A stretch of DNA of 64,000 bases, from the NCBI RefSeq assembly GCF_032854445.1, contig NC_088295.1:92931805-92995804 (forward strand), read 5' to 3'. Numbering within the stretch: position 1 is the first letter of the stretch; each line of letters begins with the position of its first letter. This DNA comes from Liolophura sinensis. Lineage: Eukaryota; Mollusca; Polyplacophora; Chitonida; Chitonidae. The position numbers and the translations under genes are program-made. Below the pieces are notes generated by a model. It saw only the letters and a list, made by a program, of their open reading frames with translations. It did not search any database and had not been told where the DNA came from. Below, in pieces: positions 35,068 to 47,231 of this stretch.

Positions 35068-35316
35068 GAGTAATGACCCAGGAGCCTCTCACCAATGTGG
35101 TCGCTGTGAGTTCAAGTCCAGCTCATTCTGGCTTCCTCTCCGGCCGTAAGTGAGAAGGTCTGCCAGCAACCTGCGGATGGTCGTGGGTTTCCCCCGGGCT
35201 GTGCCCGGTTTCCACCCACCATAAAGCTGGCCGCCGTCGTATAAGTGAAATATTCTTGAGTACGGTGTAAAACACCAATCCAATAAATAAATACATAAAT
35301 AAATAAATAAATAAGT
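35068..35316 (+). mobile_element. tRNA-derived SINE (family 1), partial
   Basis: From 'AATGACCCAGGAGCCTCTCA' to 'AACACCAATCCAATAAATAA' and a long ATAA-repeat. It is about 120 bp downstream of another copy in the same orientation. Confidence 0.9.
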
Positions 35317-35358
35317 CATACAGATACACGTTGGTCATGCCATATCTGTATTTGTCAT

Positions 35359-35561
35359 GAGTACAAGTCTAGGCGTGTTCTAATGGCTATGACATAGAAT
35401 GTAGCCTGTACACTGTATCTGCGATGAGTACAAGTCTAAGCTTGTTCTAATGGTCATGACATATAATCTAGCCTGTACACTGTATCTGCGATGAGTATAA
35501 GTCTAGGCTTGTTCTAATGGTCATGACATATAATCTAGCCTGTACACTGTATCTGCGATGA
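35359..35561. repeat. 67-bp repeat, three copies
   Basis: Three units with 'TTGTTCTAATGGTCATGACA' and 'GCCTGTACACTGTATCTGCG'. The period is 67 bp, but the sequence is unrelated to the other 67-bp array at 37975. Confidence 0.9.
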
Positions 35562-35564
35562 GAG

Positions 35565-36890
35565 GGTACACATGCCCTGTGCGGGGAATGGTCACTGCAG
35601 TAGCACGGTACTGTCTGTTGCTGATTAGAAGAGGTATTTACTGGATCAGAGGCGTTATCGGAGTAAAATGATATGAGAACTGAGAATGGAGCAATGTACG
35701 AGCCCACCCTGCATCTTGATCGTAGTCTGATTGGAAACTAACCATACACTTGGCTTCATTTTTAACCTAAATTGTTTTCTCAGTAGAAATAACGAGGAGG
35801 GCATTTTCTGCCCATTCTGACACGTGTTTGTTGCCACTGTAAGGATATATGTCAATTTCCTCTAGCGCATCCCTAAAACAAAGAGCCCCACGTGAGGTAG
35901 GTAAAATATATAAGAGATCGAATGATGCAGAGAAAATATACAGTTGTCTGTAAGTGGAAAACGAGTGGCTATGATCAATGTGTACCCACTTCAACATAAC
36001 CCAAGGCTTTTATATAAACTCGGGAATAGTTTTTGGCGGAGTATTTTATATAGACAGCTGTTGTGTGTATAATTAGAGGGGACTTTATCCGAGGCCGACC
36101 CTATGGGCGATCGGGATGGGAATGTATACAAGGGCACACCGTAGGGGATTAGCAAGGGCCTAGTAGATCCAATGAACACCTTGAAAGAATAAAGAAGCAG
36201 AGTGTAACTGCGAATAACTGCGTTTTAATGATCCTATATCGACTAACTTGTAGAATATAGAGGCCCAATATATATATAATTTAATGTGATTTTGGAATTT
36301 GAATTAAAGTTTGCGTTACTGTTTTAGCTTTTTCTACATGTCTGTCTATGTTTGTTTGATTTTGAATATATTCATTACCTCATCAAAACCATCTTCTCTC
36401 TCTTGGCTTAGATATGCCAGATATGCCACATAACAGAGGTATACACTGCATTCCTCTGTTATGATTATATATAATGTGTCCCTGCATACGTAGGCATACC
36501 TGTGTGGGGAATGCCATGTACCTTTATACTGACACTGTTGATACCTCTCGCAAAAAAGATAGGCAATGTACTTATCTGACTGTTGGTTAAGACCCTTTTC
36601 TGATCGGCAATTTAAGTCATGATATATTAAGAGTGAACGAATGATTGATCATAACACAACTTTGGGAGTATTGCATAATACAAATGAAATAAACAACAAA
36701 CGTACTCTGCAAACTGACTGTCAGCCTTGGTATAATTTTCCAGACGCGGAAACAATAGACAGGCCATGTTTACAGGTCTGTATACATTCAGTTATACGTA
36801 GGCCTACACACAGAATGTGTTTGCAATTTGAACTTTTCTCTTGGTCTCCATTAGATACTCTAGAGACCATTGGATACTTATATTTGATAG
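35565..36890. other. Intergenic DNA with one short hairpin
   Basis: No gene recognised. A perfect 11-bp inverted repeat with a 13-nt loop lies at 36429-36463 (CATAACAGAGG / CCTCTGTTATG); its role is unknown. Confidence 0.4.
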
Positions 36891-36894
36891 ACAT

Positions 36895-37358
36895 CAGGAG
36901 ATTTGGCAACATATGCTCACTCATAGCCGTATTTTGTCTGAGAGACATCTGGAGATGTTACAACATATGCTCACTCATAGCCGTATTTTGTCTAAGTGAC
37001 ATCTGGAGATGTGGCAACATATGCTCACTCATAGCCGTATTTTGTCTGAGTGACATCAGGAGATGTGGCAACATATGCTCACTCATAGCCGTATTTTGTC
37101 TGAGTTACGTCTGGAGATGTGGCAACATATGCTCCCTCATAGCCACATTTTGTCTGAGTTACATCTGGAGATGTGGCAACATACGCTCACTCATAGCCGT
37201 ATTTTGTCTGAGTGACATCAGGATATGTGGCAACATATGCTCACTCATAGCCGTATTTTGTCTGAGTGACATCTGGAGATGTGGCAACATACGCTCCCTC
37301 ATAGCCGTATTTTGTCTGAGAGACATCTGGCGATTTGGCAACACATGCTCACTCATAG
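36895..37358. repeat. 54-bp minisatellite, about 8.5 copies
   Basis: The unit has 'CTCATAGCCGTATTTTGTCT' and 'GACATCTGGAGATGTGGCAA'. The 54-bp period keeps an 18-residue repeat open on the plus strand, with no splice or homology support for coding. Confidence 0.93.
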
Positions 37359-37479
37359 TGGTGAGCCATGCGGCTGTGTATATTTTATTTTACCACAATA
37401 AATGGTATTTCAACAGTGGTAATTGGTGAAAGTAGAACATCTTCACCCTATTTAGAAATGATTTTATTACGTTTGAATG

Positions 37480-37960
37480 TAAAACCTGCCTGATAAAACG
37501 TGACAAAAAGCCATGCCTGGCAGCAAACCAAGCCTGATAAAAAGTGACAAAAAAACATGCATGACAGCCTGCAGCTTAGATGCCTGATAAAACGTGACAA
37601 AAAGCCACGCATAACAAAGCCTGACAGCAAACCATGTCTAATAAAACTTGACAAACAGTCATGCATGACAAAGCCTGGCCGCAAACCATGCCTGATAAAA
37701 CGTGACAAACAACCATGCATGAGAAAGCCTGACAGCAAATCATGTTTAATAAAACCTGACAAACAGTCATGCATGACAAAACATGGCAGCAAACCATGCC
37801 TGATAAAACGTGACAAACAACCATGCATGACAAAGCCTGACAGCAAATCATGTAAAATAAAACGTGTTAGAAAACCATTTATGATAAACATGACAGCAAA
37901 CCACGTATATAATAAAACGTGACAGCAAAAATGTGTATCACAAAACGTGAACGTCTATGT
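37480..37960. repeat. 54-bp minisatellite, about nine copies, related to the next array
   Basis: The unit has 'GCCTGATAAAACGTGACAAA' and 'GACAGCAAACCATG'. It shares the core 'AACGTGACAGCAAA' plus CCATG with the 67-bp array that follows, so one array probably gave rise to the other. Confidence 0.9.
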
Positions 37961-37974
37961 GTGGTATAGCTTGA

Positions 37975-39330
37975 CATAGTACAATACAGCCACGCGTGCA
38001 TGATATAACGCGACAGCAAATCCATGTGTGGTATAGCTTGATATAAAACAATACTGCCACGCATGCATGATATAACGTGACAGCAAATCCATGTGTGGTA
38101 TAGCTTGACATAGTACAATACAGCCACGCGTGCATGATATAACGCGACAGCAAATCCATGTGTGGTATAGCTTGATACAAAACAATACAGCCACGCATGC
38201 ATGATATAACGTGACAGCAAATCCATGTGTGGTATAGCCTGATATAAAACAATACAGCCACGCATGCATGATATAACGTGACAGCAAATCCATGTGTGGT
38301 ATAGATTGACATAGTACAATACAGCCACGCATGCATGATATAACCTGACAGCAAATCCATGTGTGGTATAGCTTGATATAAAACAATACAGCCACGCATG
38401 CATGATATAACGCGACAGCAAATCCATGTGTGGTATAGATTGATATAAAACAATACAGCCACGCATGCATGATATAACGTGACAGCAAATCCATGTGTGG
38501 TATAGCCTGATATAAAGCAATACAGCCACGCATGCATGATATAACGTGACAGCAAATCCATGTGTGGTATAGATTGACATAGTACAATACAGCCACGCAT
38601 GCATGATATAACGTGACAGCAAATCCATGTGTGGTATAGCTTGATATAAAACAATACAGCCACGCATGCATGATATAACGCGACAGCAAATCCATGTGTA
38701 GTATAGCTTGATATAAAACAATACAGCCACGCATGCATGATATAACGTGACAGCAAATCCATGTGTGGTATAGATTGACATAGTACAATACAGCCACGCA
38801 TGCATGATATAACGTGACAGCAAATCCATGTGTGGTATAGCTTGACATAGTACAATACAGCCACGTGTGCATGATATAACGCGACAGCAAATCCATGTGT
38901 GGTATAGATTGATATAAAACAATACAGCCACGCATGCATGATATAACGTGACAGCAAATCCATGTGTGGTATAGCTTGACATAGTACAATACAGCCACGC
39001 GTGCATGATACAACGCGACAGCAAATCCATGTGTGGTATAGTTTGATATAAAACAATACAGCCACGCATGCATGATATAACGTGACAGCAAATCCATGTG
39101 TGGTATAGCTTGATATAAAACAATACAGCCACGCGTGCATGATACAACGCGACAGCAAATCCATGTGTGGTATAGCTTGATATAAAACAATACAGCCACG
39201 CGTGCATGATATAACGTGACAGCAAATCCATGTGTGGTATAGCTTGACATAAAACAATACAGCCACGCGTGCATGATATAACGTGACAGCAAATCCATGT
39301 GTGGTATAGATTGACATAGTACAATACAGC
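37975..39330. repeat. 67-bp minisatellite, about 20 copies
   Basis: The unit contains 'GCATGCATGATATAACGTGA' and 'ATCCATGTGTGGTATAGCTT'. Units alternate between TTGATATAAAACAATAC and TTGACATAGTACAATAC versions. The unit lacks stops in all three minus-strand frames, which explains open frames above 480 codons there. Confidence 0.95.
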
Positions 39331-39815
39331 CACGGATAGAGCGTACCAACAGACCAGTCATGATATAACGTGACAGCAAATCCATGTGTGGTATAGATTG
39401 ACATAGTACAATACAGCCACGGATAGAGCGTACCAACAGACCAATCATGATATAACGTGACAGCAAATCCATGTGTGGTATAGATTGACATAGTACAATA
39501 CAGCCACGGATAGAGCGTACCAACAGACCAATCATGATATAACGTGACAGGAAATCCATGTGTGGTATAGATTGACATAGTACAATACAGCCACGGACAG
39601 AGCGTACCAACAGACCAATCATGATATAACGTGACAGGAAATCCATGTGTGGTATAGATTGACATAGTACAATACAGCCACGGACAGAGCGTACCAACAG
39701 ACCAATCATGATATAACGTGACAGCAAATCCATGTGTGGTATAGATTGACATAGTACAATACAGCCACGGATAGAGCGTACCAACAGACCAATCATGATA
39801 TAACGTGACAGGAAA
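39331..39815. repeat. 87-bp derivative of the 67-bp unit, about 5.5 copies
   Basis: The same monomer as the preceding array, with 'GCATGC' replaced by 'GATAGAGCGTACCAACAGAC' plus CAAT. The larger unit has then amplified as a block at the right edge. Confidence 0.93.
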
Positions 39816-39859
39816 CCATGCATGATTTAACGTGATAGCAAAAAATGCATCATAAAGCG

Positions 39860-40165
39860 TGCAAAGTCGGTAGACGTGGGATCAAACCCGGGTGGGGTCA
39901 TATCAAATACTTCTAAAATGGTACCGAAAGGCTAGAGCAAGGAAACAACTAGGACTGGTTCACCCCGTATCAGTATAATGTGACTAGGTGGGGTGTCATA
40001 TAAGGTGTTTTCGGCATGATATTTCAGTGGCGGCATTGACTGGGCCTGCCACAAGAAGACACAATATATTTGCACACACCTAATAACTCCTCGTCTTCAT
40101 ATGACTGAAAAATTGTTCAGTACTACGTAAAACCCCAAGCATTCATTCATACACAAATGGTAATA
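39860..40165 (+). mobile_element. tRNA-derived SINE (second family), near full length
   Basis: The head contains a B-box-like 'GGGATCAAACCCGGGTGGGG', and the body 'GGCTAGAGCAAGGAAACAAC' and 'TCAGTATAATGTGACTAGGT'. The tail is 'CATATGACTGAAAAATTG', then 'AAAACCCCAAGCATTCATTC'. It is a different family from the copy at 51727. It lies directly beside the 87-bp array. Confidence 0.75.
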
Positions 40166-40549
40166 CACGAGATATAACTAACCCGGCAGGCCCATGTCTA
40201 ATTAATAAATGTATTTGATGAGAGCAATAGTTATAAATGTTTTCCGTACTATGACCCTGCGTATATTATTGATGGAGGAAACCGTTGTTCGGGGAAGGGG
40301 GGGGGGATTGATAAACACCAATCCGGTGGCAGACAAGTAGTGTTCAACGAACGGGAAACTGTTAAACGGCTGCTTGCCGCCTATATTCACCAGAACGCCA
40401 CGAACAATGAGTGCGAGGAGGACTACAAATTCCCAGCTCAGAGCCGTCTTAAAAGCTAAGTAAAGACTGGTGGTCAAATATGAGGATAGCAATATCACAG
40501 AAAGCCCGAATATACTCTGAAAATTGATCATTATTTCGCATCAATGTTT

Positions 40550-42070
40550 TTCTATACATCACAAAATACAGTCATAACGCTTCTATACATCACAAAATAC
40601 AGTCATAACGCTTCTATACATCACAAAATACAGTCATAACGCTTCTATACACCACAAAATACAGTCATAACGCTTCTATACACCACAAAATACAGTCATG
40701 ACGCTTCTATACACCACAAAATACAGTCATAACGCTTCTATACACCACAAAATACAGTCATAACGCTTCTATACACCACAAAATACAGTCATGACGCTTC
40801 TATACACCACAAAATACAGTCATAACGCTTCTATACACCACAAAATACAGTCATGACGCTTCTATACACCACAAAATACAGTCATAACGCTTCTATACAC
40901 CACAAAAGACAGTCATAACGCTTCTATACATCATAAAATACAGTCATAACGCTTCTGTACACCACAAAATACAGTCATAACGCTTCTATACATCACAAAA
41001 TACAGTCATAACGCTTCTATACATCATAAAATACAGTCATAACGCTTCTATACACCACAAAATACAGTCATAACGCTTCTGTACACCACAAAATACAGTC
41101 ATAACGCTTCTATACACCACAAAATACAGTCATAACGCTTCTATACATCACAAAATACAGTCATAACGCTTCTATACATCATAAAATACAGTCATAACGC
41201 TTCTATACACCACAAAATACAGTCATAACGCTTCTATACACCACAAAAGACAGTCATGGCGTTTCTATACACCACAAAAGACAGTCATAACGCTTCTGTA
41301 CACCACAAAAGACAGTCATAACGCTTCTATACATCACAAAATACAGTCATAACGCTTCTGTACACCACAAAAGACAGTCATAACGCTTCTATACACCACA
41401 AAATACAGTCATGACGCTTCTATACACCACAAAATACAGTCATAACGCTTCTATACACCACAAAAGACAGTCATAACGCTTCTATACATCATAAAATACA
41501 GTCATAACGCTTCTGTACACCACAAAATACAGTCATAACGCTTCTATACATCACAAAATACAGTCATAACGCTTCTATACATCATAAAATACAGTCATAA
41601 CGCTTCTATACATCACAAAATACAGTCATAACGCTTCTATACACCACAAAATACAGTCATAACGCTTCTATACATCACAAAATACAGTCATAACGCTTCT
41701 ATACATCACAAAATACAGTCATAACGCTTCTATACATCATAAAATACAGTCATAACGCTTCTATACACCACAAAATACAGTCATAACGCTTCTATACACC
41801 ACAAAAGACAGTCATGGCGTTTCTATACACCACAAAAGACAGTCATAACGCTTCTGTACACCACAAAAGACAGTCATAACGCTTCTATACATCACAAAAT
41901 ACAGTCATAACGCTTCTGTACACCACAAAAGACAGTCATAACGCTTCTATACATCACAAAATACAGTCATAACGCTTCTGTACACCACAAAAGACAGTCA
42001 TGGCGTTTCTATACACCACAAAATACAGTCATAACGATTCTTAGCACTACAAAAGACAGTCATAACGGTT
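40550..42070. repeat. 31-bp minisatellite, about 49 copies, with 558-bp higher-order structure
   Basis: The unit has 'CTTCTATACACCACAAAATA' and 'CAGTCATAACG'. Variants recur in the same order 558 bp (18 units) apart: 'GTCATGGCGT' at 41253 and 41811, and a GACAG unit at 40908 and 41466. That shows block duplication after the monomer array formed. Confidence 0.95.
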
Positions 42071-42074
42071 TTTC

Positions 42075-43540
42075 TCAGGATTATATAAATAAAGAAATTT
42101 CAACGGAATCTGTTTTCAGCTTTCTCATTTGATGTGTTTGGAAAAAGCATTTAAAATTTTCAAAAACTGTATTCACTTGGTTTTGTATTATTTTTAGTGA
42201 CGCTGTCATATAGACCGACCAACACCAGTACTTTTGCTGGTCGTAAAATATAGGAAACCTGAAACGCCATATACATAAAACCCATCGGTATATAGCTTCC
42301 CATAACAATGTTTTACTGGTGATGTGAATAAAGGATGTTGTCATTTATGCACCACTAAAAATACATACAAAACGTATGTACCTTCTGAACTCTCTTAGTT
42401 TGAATCCAGCGAGAATCTATTTACTTCAGCGCCTTGGATAAGTATGGGCTTGTTAGGTACAAATTTTCGGGACAACAAACAGCTTCATCTGAGGATTTTG
42501 CATATAAAATCCTTTATTAGCTCACAGGGATTTTTGTATTTTGTGCAGCTGTATTAAATCTTTCATTCATGGAAATATAGTACTTTTAATTTGAACATAT
42601 CGCCCGTCAACTATCCATAGGTCTCTGCGGGCCCCCCGTGCATTGGCTGGCCCGCTCAGCAGGATGTCTGGCGAAAAAATATTACATTTGTTTTCATTCT
42701 AATTACAGGAACACCGCATGTATTAATTACCGTAAATTAGATCCTTAAGAATAATAGAGAAAAGGGAAAGCAGCCTGGGAATTAGCTTACTTATAAGCTA
42801 AGTAAGGCGAGCATTTCTACTCGGATGGGTTAGGTACGCTGGGCAGCCTCGATACACGTCAGGGCTGCCAAGTCTTGTCTTTGAGTGGAGACACCAGTGC
42901 CCGCCTCGTACACGCTCTTCTCCAACAGGCTCTTCCCTTACACGCTCTTCCCCAGTATCAGTTACCAGGGAGGGTAAATCAGCTTGTTATCCCGACAGTT
43001 TCTCCTGTCGGCCACTTCCCGTTTCGTGTATCAACTCGTAGATAGTTTCGAGACGTTTAACTCTATAATGACTGGAAGCAGCCCTGATAACTATGTAGTC
43101 ATATAGGGTGAAAGAACACGCACGGCACTCCCGCATGCTTTGACCCTCTGACTATCTCGTGCCGCATATTGGCGAACAGGACATGTTAGCCAATAGGAAT
43201 AAGATATGTTTATGCTAGCTCTGTACATGTATTTGAGATCATTCGATGTGTTCATTTTTATTTGCTAGACTACAATATATCACCCACACATTCGTTCCCC
43301 TTTACCGATCTTGTTTTTCAAGTTAATAAAAATGTCACTTTCGTATAAGTATAATGTAGAACTGGAAAATCGAAAACATCAACAGCCTTTGGTCATCCCA
43401 AACACAAGGGCTCCCTAGGTAAAGCAAGCAAAACCAATGATACGACAGAGGTTAGGCCTACACAACCCTACTTTAAAACATATACCTCCAATCTCCAGAC
43501 GTATATACAGACCTTTAGTATCTTAATTAAAGTATCTTAA
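42075..43540. other. Intergenic DNA, no recognised feature
   Basis: No array, transposon or coding exon recognised between the 31-bp and 35-bp arrays. Confidence 0.4.
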
Positions 43541-43544
43541 CTAA

Positions 43545-43985
43545 AGCATCCCGAGGCCTGGTCCCTACTGCTGGACTAAGCATCCCCGAGACCTGGTCCC
43601 TACTGCTGGACTAAGCATCCCCGAGACCTGGTCCCTACTGCTGGACTAAGCATCCCCGAGACCTGGTCCCTACTGCTGGACTAAGCATCCCCGAGACCTG
43701 GTCCCTACTGCTGGACAGCATCCTCGAGGCCTGGTCCCTACTGCTGTACTAAGCATCCCCGAGGCCTGGTCCCTGCTGCTGGACTAAGCATCCCCGAGAC
43801 CTGGTCCCTACTGCTGGACAGCATCCTCGAGGCCTGGTCCCTACTGCTGGACTAAGCATCCCCGAGGCCTGGTCCCTACTGCTGGACTAAGCATCCCCGA
43901 GGCCTGGACTCTACTGCTAAACTAAGCATCCCCGAGGCCTGGTCCCTATTGGTGGACTGAGCATCCCCGAGGCCTGGTGCCTTTG
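43545..43985. repeat. 35-bp minisatellite, about 12 copies
   Basis: The unit is GC-rich for this window: 'CTAAGCATCCCCGAGACCTG' and 'GTCCCTACTGCTGGA'. Some copies lack CTAAG. Variants become more frequent toward the right end. Confidence 0.94.
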
Positions 43986-44344
43986 CATGATTTAATGTTA
44001 CCGTATGTTAAATGTGATGGCAACACAGCATTTTGAGTAACACTAGACCAGTGACGTCTTATAAATTGCAATTAACACTAGTCACTGCAGTTTTTCTGAC
44101 CTAATTCTGCTTAAGCCATGGTGTTGGGTGGGAAGGTTTGTAATATGCCCTATTTAAGCATGTGCATGAACAATTAGAATAAAACCCTAACTGAGGTAAC
44201 TTGACAAGTGGCCGTATTTCACCGGTAACGTGTGGCCATTTGGCAGCTCCCATACTGTCGCTCCTACTGTCGCTCCTACTGTCTCTCCTACTCTGGCTTT
44301 ATTGTACTTCTTTAATCATACTGTATTCTTGTATAATGAACTAA
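43986..44344. other. Intergenic DNA, no recognised feature
   Basis: A short AT-rich gap between two arrays, with a small triplicated 'CTACTGTCGCTC' at about 44260-44290. Confidence 0.4.
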
Positions 44345-45710
44345 AGAGTGCCGACATTGTTTTGTCCCCATCATGACGGGGTTGTCTTGTGACAGGAGTG
44401 TTCCCTATCAGAGGGCTGACATTGTTTTGACCCCATCATGACGGTGTTGTCTTGTGACATGGCTGTTACCTATTAGAGTGCCGACATTGTTTTGACCTCA
44501 CCATGACGGGGTTGTCTTGTGACATGGCTGTTCCCTATCAGAATGCCGACATTGTTTTGTCCCCATCATGACGGTGTTGTCTTGTGACATGGCTGTTCCC
44601 TATCAGAGTGCCCGACATTGTTTTGGCCTCACCATGACGGGGTTGTCTTGTGACAGGAGTGTTCCCTATCAGAGTGCCGACATTGTTTTGACCCCATCAT
44701 GACGGTGTTGTCTTGTGACAGGACTGTTCCCTATCAGAGTGCCGACATTGTTTTGTCCCAATCATGACGGTGTTGTCTTGTGACAGGACTGTTCCCTATC
44801 AGAGTGCCTGACATTGTTTTGACCCCACCATGACGGTTTTGTCTTGTGACAGGACTGTTCTCCATCAGAATGCCCAACACTGTTTTGACCTCACCATGAC
44901 GGTGTTGTCTTGTGACAGGACTGTTCTCTATCAGAGTGCCCGACAATGTTTTGACCTCACCATGACAGTGTTGTCTTGTGACATGACTGTTCCCTATCAG
45001 AGTGCTGACATTGTTTTGTCCCCATCATGATGGTGTTGTCTTGTGACAGGACTGTTCCCTATCAGAGTGCCGACATTGATTTGTCCCAACCATGACGGTG
45101 TTGTCTTGGGACATGACTGTTCCAATCAGAGTGCTGACATTGTTTTGTCCCCACCATAACAGTGTTGTCTTGTGACAGGACTGTTCCCTATCAGAGTGCC
45201 CGACATTGTTTTGTCCCCATCATTATGGTGTTGTCTTGTGACAAGCTGTTCCCTATCAGAGTGCCTGACATTGTTTTGACCCCACCATTAGAGGGTTGTC
45301 TTGGAACAAGACTGTTCTCCATCAACATGTCTGACATTGTTTTGTCCCCATCATGACGGTGTTGTCTTGTGACAGGACTGTTCCCTATCAGAGTGCCCAA
45401 CATTGTTTTGACCCCATCATGACTGTGTTGTCTTGGGACAAGACTGTTCTCCATCAGCATGTGTGACATTGTTTTGTCCCCATCATGACGGTGTTGTCTT
45501 GTGACATGACTGTTCCCTATCAGAGTGCCCAACATTGTTTTGTCCCCATCATGACGGTGTTGTCTTGTGACAGGACTGTTCCCTATCAGAGTGCCCGACA
45601 TTGTTTTGACCCCACCATGACGGTGTTGTATTGTGACATGACTGTTCCCTATAGAGGTGTTGCACATTGTTTTAACCCCACCATGACGGTGTTGTCTTGA
45701 GATAATCCCT
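44345..45710. repeat. 65-bp minisatellite, about 21 copies
   Basis: The unit has 'CATCATGACGGTGTTGTCTT' and 'GACTGTTCCCTATCAGAGTG'. Copies differ by scattered substitutions and small indels. Confidence 0.95.
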
Positions 45711-45849
45711 ATCAAACACACTTTAAAATCATATTTTTCATTGATATTGATGTGTTATGATTCGAGTACTGCCTACATGTCACCTATAACTAAACAACAT
45801 ATTATAGTCCCCATTCTGCTGCCAGAGATAACTGTTGTCAACCAGATTC

Positions 45850-46475
45850 ATTTGTGATCGAGGTCATACCACTCGCATTGCATCTCCACAGACGCACTCT
45901 GTCACGTCAGTCAACATGATTTTCTATCTTCATCTGTGATCGAGGTCATTCTACTCGCAGTGCTTTTCCACAGACGCACTCTGTCACGTCAGTCAACAGG
46001 ACTTTCTATCTTCATCTGTGATCGAGGTCATTCTACTCGCAGTGCTTTTCCACAGACGCACTCTGTCACGTCAGTCAACGTGACTTTCTATCTACATCTG
46101 TGATCGAGGTCATACTACTCGCAATGCATCTCCACAGACGCACTCTGTCACGTCAGTCAACATGACTTTCTATCTTCATCTCTGAGGTCATTCTACTCGC
46201 AGTGCATCTCCACAGACGCACTCTGTCACGTCTGTCAACATGACTTTCTATCTTCATCTATGATCGAGGTCATACTACTCGCAGTGCATCTCCACAGACG
46301 CACTCTGTCACGTCTGTCAACATGACTTTCTATCTTCATCTATGATCGAGGTCATACTACTCGCAGTGCATCTCCACAGACGCACTCTGTCACGTCTGTC
46401 AACATGACTTTCTATCTTCATCTATGATCGAGGTCATACTACTCGCAGTGCATCTCCACAGACGCACAGATTTGT
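45850..46475. repeat. 81-bp minisatellite, about eight copies
   Basis: The unit has 'GATCGAGGTCATACTACTCG' and 'CACAGACGCACTCTGTCACG'. One copy, near 46185, lacks the GATCG segment. It ends about 350 bp before the MRPL17 polyadenylation signal. Confidence 0.95.
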
Positions 46476-46824
46476 AGGTCTGTGTTGGTAGGTCATATTG
46501 ACTATATTCAAGCAGTAATATACACAGGTAGTAAGTACATGAAATAATGTAATTGATCTAGAATTTCGCTCCATAAATTGCATAACATATTGCTTTCAGC
46601 TCTGAAACTTGCATTTTGCCCATAGAAATCATCCTACCTTCCAAACAAACGTAAAGACATCTTTCTCAGACCAACATAACTCCCAGAATCAGGAAAACTC
46701 AGCAAATTAGTCATGGATGAGTTTTAAGTCACTTACGGTAGGTGTGGTTTTCTCATGTGTGTATCTGACCAGATAGGCAGGACATAAATACAAAGCAAAA
46801 ATCAGTAAATTAAACCCTTTGTCT

Positions 46825-46830
46825 TTTATT
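46825..46830 (-). terminator. MRPL17 polyadenylation signal AATAAA
   Basis: AATAAA on the minus strand, 106 bp beyond the MRPL17 stop codon. Confidence 0.7.
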
Positions 46831-46935
46831 AATCATACATGTAGATAGTAAAAAGTGCTACATCAAAGACTATCAAACATGCACACAGGACAGCTGACAG
46901 ACAAAATGTTCACCTCAAATAGTCATTAATTAGTT

Positions 46936-47231
46936 TCACTTCACACCTTCCTCTTTGGTGTCTTCAGTCATGCTCAGATGACTAGTGTCTGTGATTAAAC
47001 TATCAGCAGTCTGTGATATTTTGTCAGGATGTGGAGTTAGGGGTGCAGAGTTGCCTTCTCCTGTGTCCACAACTGAAGCAGAATTACTTCCCTTGATTCC
47101 CTCAACCATTCGTCCAGCCTGGTCTGCATACTGGTACTTCCTGAACTCTTTCCTTGCCTCGGCAAGGAGAACATTGGACAGAAAACTACTCTTCTCCCTC
47201 TGTGCTGGGATAACACTAGGCCATGGATTTC
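46936..47231 (-). CDS. MRPL17: MRPL17 exon 4
   Basis: The acceptor TACCCCAG ends at 47232. It reads 'NPWPSVIPAQREKSSFLSNV' then 'LLAEARKEFRKYQYA', followed by a Ser/Thr/Asp-rich tail to TGA at 46938-46936. The KG-NP-P start corresponds to KGNCLPPLP of human MRPL17. Confidence 0.88.

Noticed and set aside
36641-37429. 262-codon plus-strand frame with an 18-residue repeat (RCGNICSLIAVFCLSDIW)
   Set aside because: It arises from the 54-bp minisatellite. The flanks show no exon features, and no family is recognised.
37938-39823. Minus-strand open frames of 484, 604 and 622 codons
   Set aside because: They are produced by the 67-bp repeat, which lacks stops in all three minus frames. Because 67 is not a multiple of three, each frame cycles through the same peptides. 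There are no unique ends, splice sites or homology.
40202-40531. 109-codon hydrophobic minus-strand frame, possibly a membrane-protein exon
   Set aside because: Two hydrophobic stretches are visible, but there is no recognisable family, clear splice pair or partner exon. A protein search would be needed before calling it.
40550-42070. Short regularly spaced repeats resembling a CRISPR array
   Set aside because: The 31-bp units are directly adjacent with no unique spacers, and the DNA is clearly from an animal nucleus.
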